Positions 21,261-31,762 of a stretch of DNA of 64,000 nt are shown here, one piece after another (position 1 is the first letter of the stretch; the number at the start of each line of letters is the position of its first letter). The notes under the pieces are model-generated. The model was not told the DNA's origin. It did not search any database and worked only from the letters and a program-made list of their open reading frames with translations. The DNA comes from Acanthamoeba sp. SK_2022b (taxonomy: Eukaryota; Discosea; Longamoebia; Acanthamoebidae): positions 1 to 64,000 of the forward strand of contig JANDJZ010000060.1 in the NCBI GenBank assembly GCA_027943245.1. The letters are read 5' to 3'. The translations under genes and the position numbers were made by a program.

Positions 21261-21774
21261 CAGACAGCTAACCAACGGCATTACGACCGAGGCCGTGACG
21301 AGCCCAGCTACGTGGCTGGCGACAAGGTTCTTCTTCAGATCGGCCAGCTGCCACAAGGCCGAACCTTCAAGCTGGCAAAGCCGTGGATGGGCCCATACCG
21401 CGTCACGGAGCTCCTCAGCAAGCTCATGGCATGAGTACAACACGTCAACAATCCCCGCGATGTCCAGAAGGTCAATGTGCGGCGACTCAAGCTGTACAAC
21501 GATGGCGACTCCCTGGCCAACTCGCTCGAGCGACTGTGGCAGCAGCAGGACGACGTTGAAGAGCTCGAGATCGAGGCCATCCTCAACGACAGACTTCAGA
21601 ACGGACGGCGTCAGTACCTGCTTCGTTTCAAGGGCTTCACCAAGCGCTATGATACGTGGGTTGACCGCAAAGACATCGACGCCAATGAACTTCTGCCCCG
21701 CTACGAGCAGAGTCGCAAATCGAGGACGGCGGCAAGGGCAGCCGGGGCTAGAGACTTGCAGGGAGGGATGTGAC
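21261..21774 (+). pseudogene. pol: Gypsy integrase C-terminus with GPY/F module and chromodomain
   Basis: Continuation of the gypsy integrase after the copia insert. It has the GPY/F module (LAKPWMGPYRVTELL, about 21370-21415), an in-frame TGA at 21432-21434, then a chromodomain (about 21567-21720) with EIEAILNDRLQNG, YLLRFKGF and DTWVDRKDI, and the stop TGA at 21772-21774 just inside the 3' LTR. Chromodomains of this kind are known to bind histone marks and steer insertion into heterochromatin; here that is inferred from the family only. Confidence 0.88.
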
Positions 21775-22111
21775 GCGGGTTACCTGCGTCCCGGTCCGTT
21801 CTCCTCTAGAGGACCTAGGCCTTCTATAGGAGATACGGACGCCCGCGTCACGTTTCCAGAATGACGGCGACCAATTCGGTGCCGTCGACCGACTCTGAGG
21901 CTCCTGACACGGCACGACGTCAAGTCAACACGCCGAGTATAAAGGGCATCCGTTCGCGAGGAACGGAGAACAGACTCTCTCTCTCTTCTCTACCACCTCT
22001 ATTCACACAGACAATCTCAATACACACACACTCTCCCACCCTCTAGCGGTGCTATAGCACGCCTCCTTTAAAGCTCCTCTCCCATCGGGCACGAACGCGA
22101 CGCGCGTGACA
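21769..22111 (+). repeat. 3' LTR of the gypsy element
   Basis: 343 bases, the partner of 11754-12098. TATAAA at 21938-21943. Followed by CGTG, matching the left flank. Confidence 0.96.
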
Positions 22112-22373
22112 CGTGTGCCAGCTGCTTTCTTTTCAGCAGGAAGTGCTCACTTAGCTTGTTGCTTGGACGCTGTGTAGTTTTGCATGGTGCGGCTCGCAGC
22201 TCAGCTTGTGCTCTTCAAGAGGAGTTCGTGAGCATAAAGAATGTCCTGGCTAATAAGGACCACTGGGTGATAGAGATTGTAATCTTTATCTTGTCAAAAA
22301 TTGCTGGTTGACGATGGTTACCACCCAACACTTACAAATTTGTACACTACCCACGCTTGCCAGGGCGAGCAGC

Positions 22374-25300
22374 TCAGAAGCGTGTGCTGCTCACCTTCTT
22401 GAGCCGCGATTTGATGCCGATGTTCTTGGTGATGGACGTCACCCACGAGTCGAACACCTCCTTCTCGAATGCACACAGCACCGTCACCACCTGTAAATCG
22501 CAATTAAACGCACAGTCAATCTTGCGCCTCGTACTGCGTCGCCTGTGATCGGGGCGTACTCGATCGTTAAGGTCTAGGAGCTCGGAGCTCCCCTTGCCTC
22601 CCTTTGGCCCACCTCCGCCGCCCTCCTTGGCCTGGTCCAGCTCTTTCTTCCGCTTGTCCTTGAGGGATCCACCGCTCGACGAGGCGCCGCTGGCCTTGGT
22701 CTCCGTGTTGCGGTCATGCGTGGGGGCATGGTAGAGGAAGAGCAGGAACTTCTTGCCCTGGTCCTTGATCGGCGTGTTCATCAACAGATTTTCCAGCGGG
22801 ATAGACTGCAGTGGATGCTTATCCTATATGTGTGAACACAACCCAGCCCACCGTAAGCAAAGCTTTGCTTTCCAAGTCTATCCCCAACACTAGCAGGGAG
22901 AGAGGAGGCCGCCGTACGCCGATCTTGCGCAGGATGTGAATCTTGTCGATTGTGAGGACCACCCACCGGCGCTTCCACACCTGGAAGGGCTTCTTGGATC
23001 GCACCTGGAGCCAGCCCTTCTTGCTCGCTGTCGGGAACAGCGCGCCGTTGTCCTCCATCCTGATCTCCTCTTCCACGATCCGAGGGTAGCTGCCAACCGC
23101 GGGTTATGAGTGAAATAAGCACGCACACCACGCACACCCGCGCGCTAGAGTGAGATGGCAGGGCGGCGAAGCTTACATGTCCTCAAGAAATGGCTGTGGA
23201 ATGAGCTCGCCTCCATCGTTGTGCGCCACGTTGACGAGGAACTCTTTGAGTGTCATCTTGTAGCGCACCATGTCGTTGTGCGCATCCGTGTTAAGCATGA
23301 TCACGGCGTAGGCCAGTACGTAGGCGCATTCTGCAAATGCCGCGATGAATCGTGAGAGGCCCACCCCATTTGTTGTGAACTGTTATCTGGTGGGGCGGCA
23401 AGCTGTTGTGCGTACTTGGCTCGGGGAAGATGCCCGGGTTGTGGTTGTGCCAGTGGGCCGCCCACACCTTCACGATTCGATCGATCTTCTGCGCTTCTCC
23501 CGGCAGGCGGAACGTGAAGAGCAACTTTCGCAGCGCAATGTCAAAGTCGAACATGTGGAAGTCCATCTGGCCGATGAAAGCCTGCAGCACCGACGGAAAG
23601 ATGTCCTCGCTGGATCACCACATATTTGTCCCATGTAGGCGGTCAGACGCACGATCTCTCTCTCTCTCTCTCTCTGTCGTACTTTTCGGCGAGGAGTATG
23701 CCCAGTTGTTCCTTGTCCAGCGAGTTGTTGGCGCTGTGCAGGAACCGGGCAATGTCCTCCGGATCGGACTGCGTGACCATAGAGGGAGCCGTAAGACGCA
23801 ACCATCAGCACCCGCTATCAGGGTACCCCTGTCTGTTGGTGAAAGGATGGGGGATTACCTTGACGAAACCATTTTCGATGAGCTGCTTTACGGCGCGAAC
23901 GGGCTTCTCGTTGAACAGCAACACGGCGTCCTCAAAGTTGAGCCGCTTGCCCCTGCCCAGCTTCGCGGCGATGGCCGCGAGCCGCTCCTTCCTCTCTTTT
24001 GCCAAGGAATCTTCCTCCACCTCCTCCACCTCCACTTCCACTTTTTCGTCCTGCTGCTGTTCCTCTTGCTCGCCCGCGCGCTCACGTTCGTTGCCCCTTC
24101 GCGACACCTCGACAACGGAGACGTTTTCAGCGGTATAGGCTGTGCGGGTGCGGACCGCGGACGACAATGCCAAGGAATTGGTCTCTGTCGCAGTGGGTCC
24201 CGACAGGCTGGCCGAGCGCGCCGTCGTGCTTCGCATCTCCGCAGAACTTCGAGGTCAAAGAGAATCGCGCACGAGTTGCATGAGCCCAAGGCCCTTCAGT
24301 GTTTCTGGGAATAGGAGCATACCCGCCGCGAGACAGGAATGCGGTATAGACCGAACGAATCGACTGAGACGCCTTGGGCTTACGTCTACACGCGGCACGC
24401 ACGGCAATGGCAGTGAGCAACTGCAACTCCAGGCGCGAAGCACATGTGGTGAGGCGTACGTGTCGACGTCTTTTTGGCTAAAGATCATGGAACGGCGGTT
24501 TTCCTTCCGTTTCTGCTTGCCAGGCGAACCGAATAGGGCGGCAGCAGGCGAGGACGAGAGGTCGTCCTTGACCCGTCCGCCAAACGCCTTGCGATCCCCG
24601 CCCTGCGAGCTCCCAGCCAACGGAACCGCGCCAGACGCCTCAGCGAGGGTCGGTATGTCTTTGTCGCTCTTGGCTAGCGAGAACTCTTCCTCGTCCTGCT
24701 CCGACTCTCCGCCCTGATCATCGATCCCCTTGGTACCGCCCTTCGGGCGAGTCGATATCTCGCCCTCTCGACCGCGTGAACGCTTCAACCCATCGCTCAG
24801 CTCGTCCGTTTCTGTATACACCCGGGTCAATGTCATATCGTGTGTGTGTGTGGTGTGGGCTGTATGACGTGTGTGTCGTGTGTGGCGTTTGGGCGCAGCT
24901 GCGGCGTACCAGTGAAGGTGTCGGTCTCGGTGTCCAGTTCGGCCTCCGTGTCGGTGCCCTTGTCGGTCCCGGAACCCCCTGTGATTGTGCGGTGATGCGG
25001 TCGTCAGTAGGGAAATGGAGGGAGAGGCTCCTCCACCACCGAACGTACATTCGCTCGCGGTCGCGAGGGTGATCTCAGTTTCGGTGGTCTGGTCGTCCCC
25101 GCTTTCACGATGGCTAGACCGCCGGTCTCGACTCGCGGCAGCTCCCTCAAGGTCGAGTCCGCTGAGGCGCTCATTTGTGGCCTTGCGTCCCTTGCGCTGG
25201 GTGCTGTGCGACTTGCGTCCCGTCGAATGGCTCCTGCTATGGGTGGCGCTGTTGCGGCCCTTGTCCGCATCGTCGTCCGCCGTCGGAGAGGCCTTGCTCT

Positions 25301-28208
25301 GGTTCATGAAGTCCACGAAGAACCGCTTCATCGCGGGGCTGTCCTTGGCCACCATCTCCTGTTCCCTGTCTTTCCCCGCGGACCCATGGGGTGCCTCGCA
25401 GTTGTTCTCCGTCTCGCTCGTCTGCTTGTCGTCGATCACCTCCGTCTTCGTACTTGTTCGACTTCGATCCCTGCTCCTCTCCCGGCCTTTGTCCTTCTTC
25501 TCCTTTCGGGCAGCCTTGCCGTCCTTGGCCGCCGTCGCGTCGCTGCTCGAACTGCTCAGCTGAGTATCGTTCCGCTCCTCCCTTTCGGACTGGATTCTCG
25601 ACCGAGGCGTGCGCGGAGTGGATACCTCGCCGCTCAGCTCGTGGCGTGGCGTGCGTGACTCGCTCCTCGGCGAATGCTTGCTGTTGGCGCTAGTGCTGCT
25701 GCTGGCGTCGCGGGGTGTGCGCAGCCGGCCTCGCGGCTCGATGCTCCTGGCGTCGTCAGTGCTGATCCACAACGGGGAAGTGCCCTTGTCCTTGGCCGGT
25801 CGTGTGGTGACCACTCCGCTGCCTCCCCGCGGCAACACCCCCTCCTCGGCCACGCTGCGTAATACCCCACTGCCGCTGCCACCCTCCCGCTTGTCGGAGT
25901 AGAAACGATCGGAGCGGCGTTTGTCCACGGGACTCGGCGAGTCCGGGCCGCTGCCCCGCCGAGCTTCGCCTTTCTCGTTGCTGGACTTGCGACTTCGCCG
26001 TTTGTCGGACGATCCCTTGCTATGTTTGGCCTCGATGCTTGACTTGCTCGTGGGGAAGACGGGGATGGGCGAGGCTGGTTCGCGGATCTCGCTCTTGGCC
26101 CGCCGATCTTTCTCCTTGCCTTCGCGTTCGAGCGCCACGGATGCGCGCTTGTGTTCCTTCTCCCTGCTTTCTCGGACTGTCGGCGAGGCTAACGATGTCG
26201 ATGCGCGCCTTATGCTCGACCCGGTCCCCTTGTTCCGGCTGGCAGACGGCGATGGCTGGTCGTCGCTGGACTTGGGTGCCTTCCCTTCAGGAACGGCAGA
26301 GCTCGCAGCACCCGAGAGCCGCCTCGTTCTCTGGACGACCTTCGACCGCTCGCCTGATTCATTGTCCCCCGTTCCCGTTCCGGAGCCTGGCTTGGTGATG
26401 CCGCTGCCCGTCTGACCCTGCTCTTCCATGACCGCCATTTCGTCAGCCGCCTCCTGCAGCCTAGCGGCCGTCGCACTCAGCCTTCTCCGCCTACCCATCT
26501 CGGGCGTCGATGGGCTGGATGTGGCGGGCGACGAGGCGGGCGAGGGCGACCCACTACCACGCGATGACCGCGAGTTCCGCCGACTGCGCACGTCGGCGTC
26601 GCTCTTGCGAGCAGGTCGCCCCGCTTCGGCTATTGCTCGATCGACTTCCTCCTCGGCTATTCGGCTCAGTGCATCGTCCAGTCCACTGGTGAGCTCCGGT
26701 CGTCCTACGCCCTCGCTGTCGGTTTTTGACTGAGGAGCCGACGGCGGCGCATCCTGGGCTTTCGGCTGCGCGTCGGCCAGCGTGTCCGTCGCCTGTCCAC
26801 TTCCGTGGCTCATACCCGCCTCGGCCTCTGGACTTTCCTTCGTGTCTGCTCTTGCCGTGCCGCTCTCGCGAGCCTCTCGGTCCTCCTTTTCCGCTGGCTT
26901 CTCAGCTTTCACAAGATTGGTGTCGCCTTTGGTCGCTTCGGGCCGAACGTTCGGCACACCAGCGGGGCCTCGTTGCCACTGCATCGCCCAGCTGGCCTGG
27001 TTCTCGAAGACCTCCTCTTGCGACCGCACCAGTCGCTCCGATCTCGAGTCGTCAGAAGTCGGTGTCACCTTGCTCTCGCGGCCCGAGGTGCCCTCGGATG
27101 CGTTGGTGCTGTTCCTGCTGGACATGCCGTCTTGTGAGGTAAACAGAGTGGATTTGAGCGTGTCGCTGTTGCTTCGTCCGTGTTGACTGCCGTTGCTGTT
27201 GCTCGCCGGCGGGATGCGCCCGCCTCGCCGGTTGCTGGTGATGGGAGAAGCCGCGACCGACCGAAATCGGTATGGGTCGTCTGTCAGGTTCTCCTGCGAT
27301 CTGGACACGCCCTGCGCGTGGATCGACAACTTGGTAGACTCGCTGCTCTTGAGATCGCGAATGTCCGAGTTGCCCCTGCCACGCTCCCCGAGCGTGAGCG
27401 GTTCGCTCATGCCCTTGACGAGGAATTTTTCCTTGACCGACGCCACCTTGCCCTTCTCGATAGCGGTAGAGAGGTCGCGCGCGGATCGCGGTCCGTCGTC
27501 GCGCTCCAACGCGCCCTTCTCCTCGGTGATCCGCTTCAGCCAGCTGTCGCCCACACCCGCGCCGCTGGTCACCTCGCCGCCATCCGGCGACGGCGATCGC
27601 GGAGTGATACCTTCTTCGCCAAACCTGCCGGCCGGCGACGGGAGACTTAGGGAGCCGTTGGCTGTCTTGCTGCGGCCCCACGACCGCCGGCTAGGGGGTT
27701 GAGTCTGGTCGATCCTCGGACTCGCCACTGGGCTCTTGAGCGCCTTGACCTCTGTAGCACTGCTGCGCCGACTCGGGGTAGGGCTCAAGGCGCGTACTGG
27801 CGATCCATTGTCCCCCTCTTTGGGGTTCTTGACAACCACAACTGGGGAGTGCGTCCCCGACGAGGAGGTCGCACCCGCCGCATGCGGCGGCGACGATCCT
27901 CCAGATGCTGCGATTCGATTGGGTGAGGGAGAGGCAAGCGGGGGGGAGCTTGTTCCCACCGTCCCCGAGGCGAATCGCTTCGTTACAGGTGCAGGCTTGG
28001 CCGCGTCGGCCGATGATTTGGCCTCGTACAGGGCTTTGAGCTCCCGGAAGCTTTTCACCGTCTTCACCACCTTGCTCCCATCGCCGGTGGTATCCTTGGG
28101 TTCGGGCGAGCCGTTGTTGGCCGGGTGGAAGGACACCGCCGCTCCCCCGCCATTTTTTTGTTGTAGTTTGCTCGCGTCCGCGTTTCCATCACGGGTGCCG
28201 TTCATCAT
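22374..28208 (-). CDS. Sec7-PH guanine nucleotide exchange factor for ARF GTPases (cytohesin-like C-terminus)
   Basis: Activates ARF-family GTPases on membranes. Starts at 28208 (MMNGTRDGN). About 1,150 residues of Ser/Arg/Lys/Glu-rich, probably disordered sequence come first, with small introns near 25060 and 24890. The Sec7 domain follows: FNEKPVRAVKQLIENGFVK (about 23865-23925), then EDIARFLH, FRLPGEAQKIDR with the catalytic glutamate finger (about 23480-23515), and AYVLAYAVIMLNTDAHN (about 23280-23330). Next is a PH domain, KKGWLQVRSKKPFQVWKRRW (about 22970-23030), whose second part lies beyond an intron (about 22560-22830). The end reads FEKEVFDSWVTSI, the usual PH C-terminal helix. The order Sec7 then PH matches cytohesins/ARNO, but those have a short N-terminus. 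The stop at 22374 is plausible, though the AAGGTGAGC just before it could be a splice donor. Confidence 0.9.
23659..23682 (-). repeat. (TC)n tract in a Sec7-gene intron
   Basis: Short dinucleotide tract inside the intron between Sec7 exons; on the coding strand it reads GA. Confidence 0.8.
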
Positions 28209-28803
28209 GATCCTCTTTCGTTGATCAATCGCCCCCAGACGTCAGGTCTAGTTGGAGACGGGACCGAGGATTGTTGTGAGTATTGGTGGTAAGCGGTTCC
28301 TCAACCCACACCTCTTCTTCCCCTTTCTCTCGCTCTCGCTCTCTCTCTCTCCGCCTTGCGGTTTTTTTCTCTCGCTCTCACACCACCCCCCAAAGGGCCT
28401 TTCCAGTTTCCGCTCCTTCTTCTTCTCTCGGTTTCCTGTCCACCAGTGCCCTTTCCTATTTGGAGGCAGTACCTACCTTATTTGGCATTTTCGCTTCTCC
28501 CGTGCCTCGTCCCCGATGTTCCTGAACAACACTCGTTATTCAAAAAAGGGGGTGGGGCTGCGAGGTGGCTACTTAGCGTCGACACCACGGAAACGGCCGG
28601 TTTCTCGGGATGTGTGAGGGGGGGGGGCAATGATGATGGCAGGTCGTGGACGTACAACATGGTAGTATGAAGGAAGGGGACCGTTTACCGCCCATCTGAT
28701 TGGTACTGTACAAAAGAAGTAGCGTCTTCCACGCTCCTCCCCCCACCAACACAGTATTTACACCACCTTACCTCGGCACCGCAGCAACTGCCCGTGTGCG
28801 CCG
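28209..28803 (-). other. Intergenic region between the Sec7 gene and the F-box gene
   Basis: No supported gene. It contains a CT-rich stretch (about 28320-28380) and a run of G (about 28618-28627). It should hold the Sec7-gene promoter (right after 28208) and the 3' end of the F-box gene, but no clear TATA or AATAAA is visible. Confidence 0.55.
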
Positions 28804-31256
28804 TCACTCCATTTGGTAACCCGTGAAGACGTAGTCGTGGGTGTAGTTGTTTCCGTAGCGGCCTCTGTCGTCGTCTTCGCTTTCGTCTCCGGCGTCTCTG
28901 CTCACCGCATCCTCCTCGTGTCCCTTGCCTCTGGCGAAGTTCCACACCTGCCATCAACACACGCTTGCCGCATGAGGAAACTGCACCAACCGGAACCCAG
29001 GAGGAGGAAGGTGGCACCTTGAGCGTCTTGTCCTTTGAGCCGCTCACCACCCGGTTGGAAGAGAACTGGAGAGTATAGATGCTATCCGCGTGGTTGCTCG
29101 CCCGGCCCTTGGCCCGGTCCAACACCTCGCCCTCGCATTTGCTCTCCTTCACGTCCCACACTCGGATCGACCGATCGGCTCCACCGGTCACTGTAATAAA
29201 GTGGTGGGGGGGGGGGATGGTGAATGAGCAACGTGATCTGGGCGACCAGCAGCGCCGTTTGAGCTGGTTCGCTGCGGACGTACCAAGCTTGCCGCTTGGC
29301 TGGTCGTACTGCATGGCCCAGTTGAAACCAGTGTGGCCGTACAGGCTCGTAACAGTCGAGCCCAGCATCAGGTCCCAAATCTACGACAACAGAATTGCAC
29401 GAGACGATGAGAACGATGCGAGCGCAGATGGCAAAAAGAAGAGCTGAGCAGAGTAGCCATTTGAAATGTACCTCGAGCGGGTACTTCTTTTCGTCGCTCC
29501 GTGAGCTTCCTCCGGCGACTATGAGTTCGTTGGGACGACCACCAACAAACTCGACACATTGAACGACGTCGAGACCAGTAGACAGAGTCTTGATGCACGT
29601 GCCAGCGCGGAAGTCCCACACCTACAGGAATTGAAACACCGTGGTGAGCAGCAGCAGCACGGCGTGCGGAGGAGAGGGGCCTGAGAGCATAACCACAGGC
29701 ATGTACCTTGAGGTGACCACCGCGATCGCCTGATACGATCACATTGTCCTTGAACTGCACGCAGTTGACGGCGTGCGAGTGTCCCGAAAACGTGTTCAGA
29801 CAATCGCCCAACGCAACATCCTGCGCGACCAGAAGAGATGCATCAGCGGTAGAAGGACAACATCACACCACACGCAACGAAAGGAAGCTGTGAGGCGCGC
29901 ACCCAGATCTTGACGGTCTGGTCACGAGAGCACGAGACCATGACGTTATCTGCCAGCGAGACTTGCACCATGGGCACGTTGTTCTCGTGGCCCTCGTACA
30001 CGTTCAAGAAAGCTCCAGTGTTCAAGTTCCAAACTGGTATACAGGACATGTGAGAGATTTGCGCGACGGAATGGACGTGTTGATTGTTGGCACCTTTCAC
30101 TGTCTTGTCGTTCGAGCAGGAGAAGAGCCGGTCCTTCTCCCAGTAGAGGCCTCGCACCCATCGATCGTGCGCGGTGATGGTCTTGGTACAGGTCTTCTTC
30201 TTGAGATTCCAGAAACGGATTTCACCACCTGGGCACATAAAGACGTTTGGTTGCATGAGCAACAAGCAATAGCTCGGCCAGCTGAAGAAAGAGCTCTTGA
30301 AGAGGAGAATCACCTTGCCCATCTGCGGAATGGTTGCCACACACAACGAGGTCGGTCTCGTCGTCGAAAAGCAGACAGTTGATGGTTCGCTTGACATCGA
30401 GCGTCTCGAGCCAGGCCTTGCCCGACTTCCAGTGCTGCAAGTCGGGGTACACGCGCGCACAAGGAAAATGTGTGTGTGTGTGAGAGAGAGAGAGGCTGGA
30501 TAGAACCAAACGAATCTGCCGTACCTTTTGGACGACGTAGTGCTGCTCAAAGACCTGCTTCCAGCCCTCTTCCTTCTTCTTGGCCTCGAGCTTCTTGCGC
30601 TTTTTGTCGTACTCCTCTTCGAGCTCGCGCCGCTTGCGCTCGTAGTCCTCCTCTAGCTTCTTCTTCTTGACTTGGTACTGTCTCTCCATGAGGGCCTTCC
30701 GCCGCAGCTTCTTCCGTTCCTCTTCTTCTTGCACTTCCTTGTGCCACAACCGCCCGAACGCCATCTTCCACAAGCTGTCATCTTCTACCAGCTTGTTCCA
30801 ATCGCGGTTCAAGCAGGCCACTCTGACGATGAGGTCTTCGAACGGTACGAAGGACAGTATATGGGTGAGCATTTCGGGTGGCAAGGCCGACAGCGTGCCT
30901 AGTGGAGTGGCCTGTTGCGGTACCGCGGCCACACCATCCGCAGTTGACGAGGGCGGCAAATTCTGATCTTGGCCGCGAGAGATGGAGAGGTGAAGGGCAG
31001 CGTTGGGCATGACGCTGCAGTCTTTCACCGTGCGTCTGTTCTCAAGGGCCCGCCCGCCGAGACTCAACTCCATGTCCTCGATAACAACCCCCTCGCTGTG
31101 GTCCGTCTGGTTCTGCTCCACGTCGTCGTTCTCCTCGGCTCCATCCAAGTTCAGCAGCAACGACTGTAATCTCTTCTTGACGAGCTCGATGGTCTCGTCC
31201 GCGCCGATCTCCAAGGGGAACACCAACCCGCTGTCTGTCTGCACGCTGACTCGCAT
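28804..31256 (-). CDS. Ubiquitin-like/F-box/coiled-coil/WD40 protein (putative SCF substrate receptor)
   Basis: Starts at 31256 (MRVSVQTDSG). Residues 1 to about 95 form a ubiquitin-like fold pattern (TIELVKKRLQ, then LSLGGRALENRRTVKD and LHLSI) with an acidic insert of about 27 residues. An F-box follows at about residues 120-165 (LSALPPEMLTHILSFVPFED, then LNRDWNKLVEDDSLWK), then a highly charged coiled coil (about 172-232). At least seven WD-type repeats span about 30450-28850, including IRVWDVKESK, GHENNVPMVQVS and VTGGADRSIRVWD. F-box/WD40 proteins usually bind SKP1 and present substrates to a cullin ligase; the substrate here is unknown. The last exon (about 28804-28945) ends in an acidic tail, stop 28804-28806. 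Several introns interrupt the propeller. Confidence 0.88.
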
Positions 31257-31762
31257 CTTCTCCCTCGATTCGAGTGGCCACTGATCACCTAGTCAAATGG
31301 CCTCTAACACCTTTTTTTTTTCTACGGACGGCGACGGCGTGGATGAAGTTGTAATAAAATGTGTAATGTGGCGTGTAGCCTTGTCGCTGTTTCAATCTCG
31401 AGCTCCTCCTTTAGTTGCTGGGCGGAGATACGCAAGATACACAAGCCCCGAAAAATGGCGGTTCCTAAGCACCCTTTGGCATCTCTTCCCAGGCCACCTC
31501 CGCCGCATTTCCTCGACTGGTCGTTTGTGGTTTCTCAAGCATCTCACCAACACGTTGCACAAGGACCGTGGCTTCTCGCGATCTCAAGCACACCCGCGGT
31601 GACCGCGGATCGGGATATTGAGATGGCGAGTTTCACCCACCAGGTTGACGGCAACAGCGTCTGTCTGCGGCATGAAGACGTTTTCGCAATGAATGAATTG
31701 AACGATCCTGGAGACAGAGCGCAGGGTCCCGCAACTCCAGGAAGTACACATAGTCACACCTC
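31257..31762 (-). other. Intergenic region between pyruvate carboxylase and the F-box gene
   Basis: No supported gene. It must contain the F-box gene promoter and the pyruvate carboxylase 3' end. Open frames on the + strand that run into the pyruvate carboxylase biotin exon are antisense shadows. Confidence 0.55.

Larger units (their letters stand above)
11754..22111 (+). mobile_element. Ty3/gypsy chromovirus LTR retrotransposon, defective, with nested Ty1/copia insert
   Basis: Two near-identical LTRs (11754-12098 and 21769-22111) bound gag, protease, reverse transcriptase, RNase H and integrase with a C-terminal chromodomain, the gene order of chromoviruses. The flanks share CGTG (11750-11753 and 22112-22115), a likely 4-base target duplication. 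A purine-rich tract ends at 21768, just before the 3' LTR. Without the 4.4-kb nested copia element and one CAGAC copy, the element would be about 6 kb. It is not autonomous: it has in-frame TGA codons, a frameshift near 16015, an integrase Asp-to-Asn change, and the copia insertion. LTR similarity indicates that it inserted recently. Confidence 0.97.

Noticed and set aside
26428..27702. Several + strand open frames opposite the Sec7 gene's N-terminal region
   Set aside because: They mirror Ser/Arg-rich codons of the minus-strand ORF, which is open for nearly 4 kb and joins to Sec7 exons.
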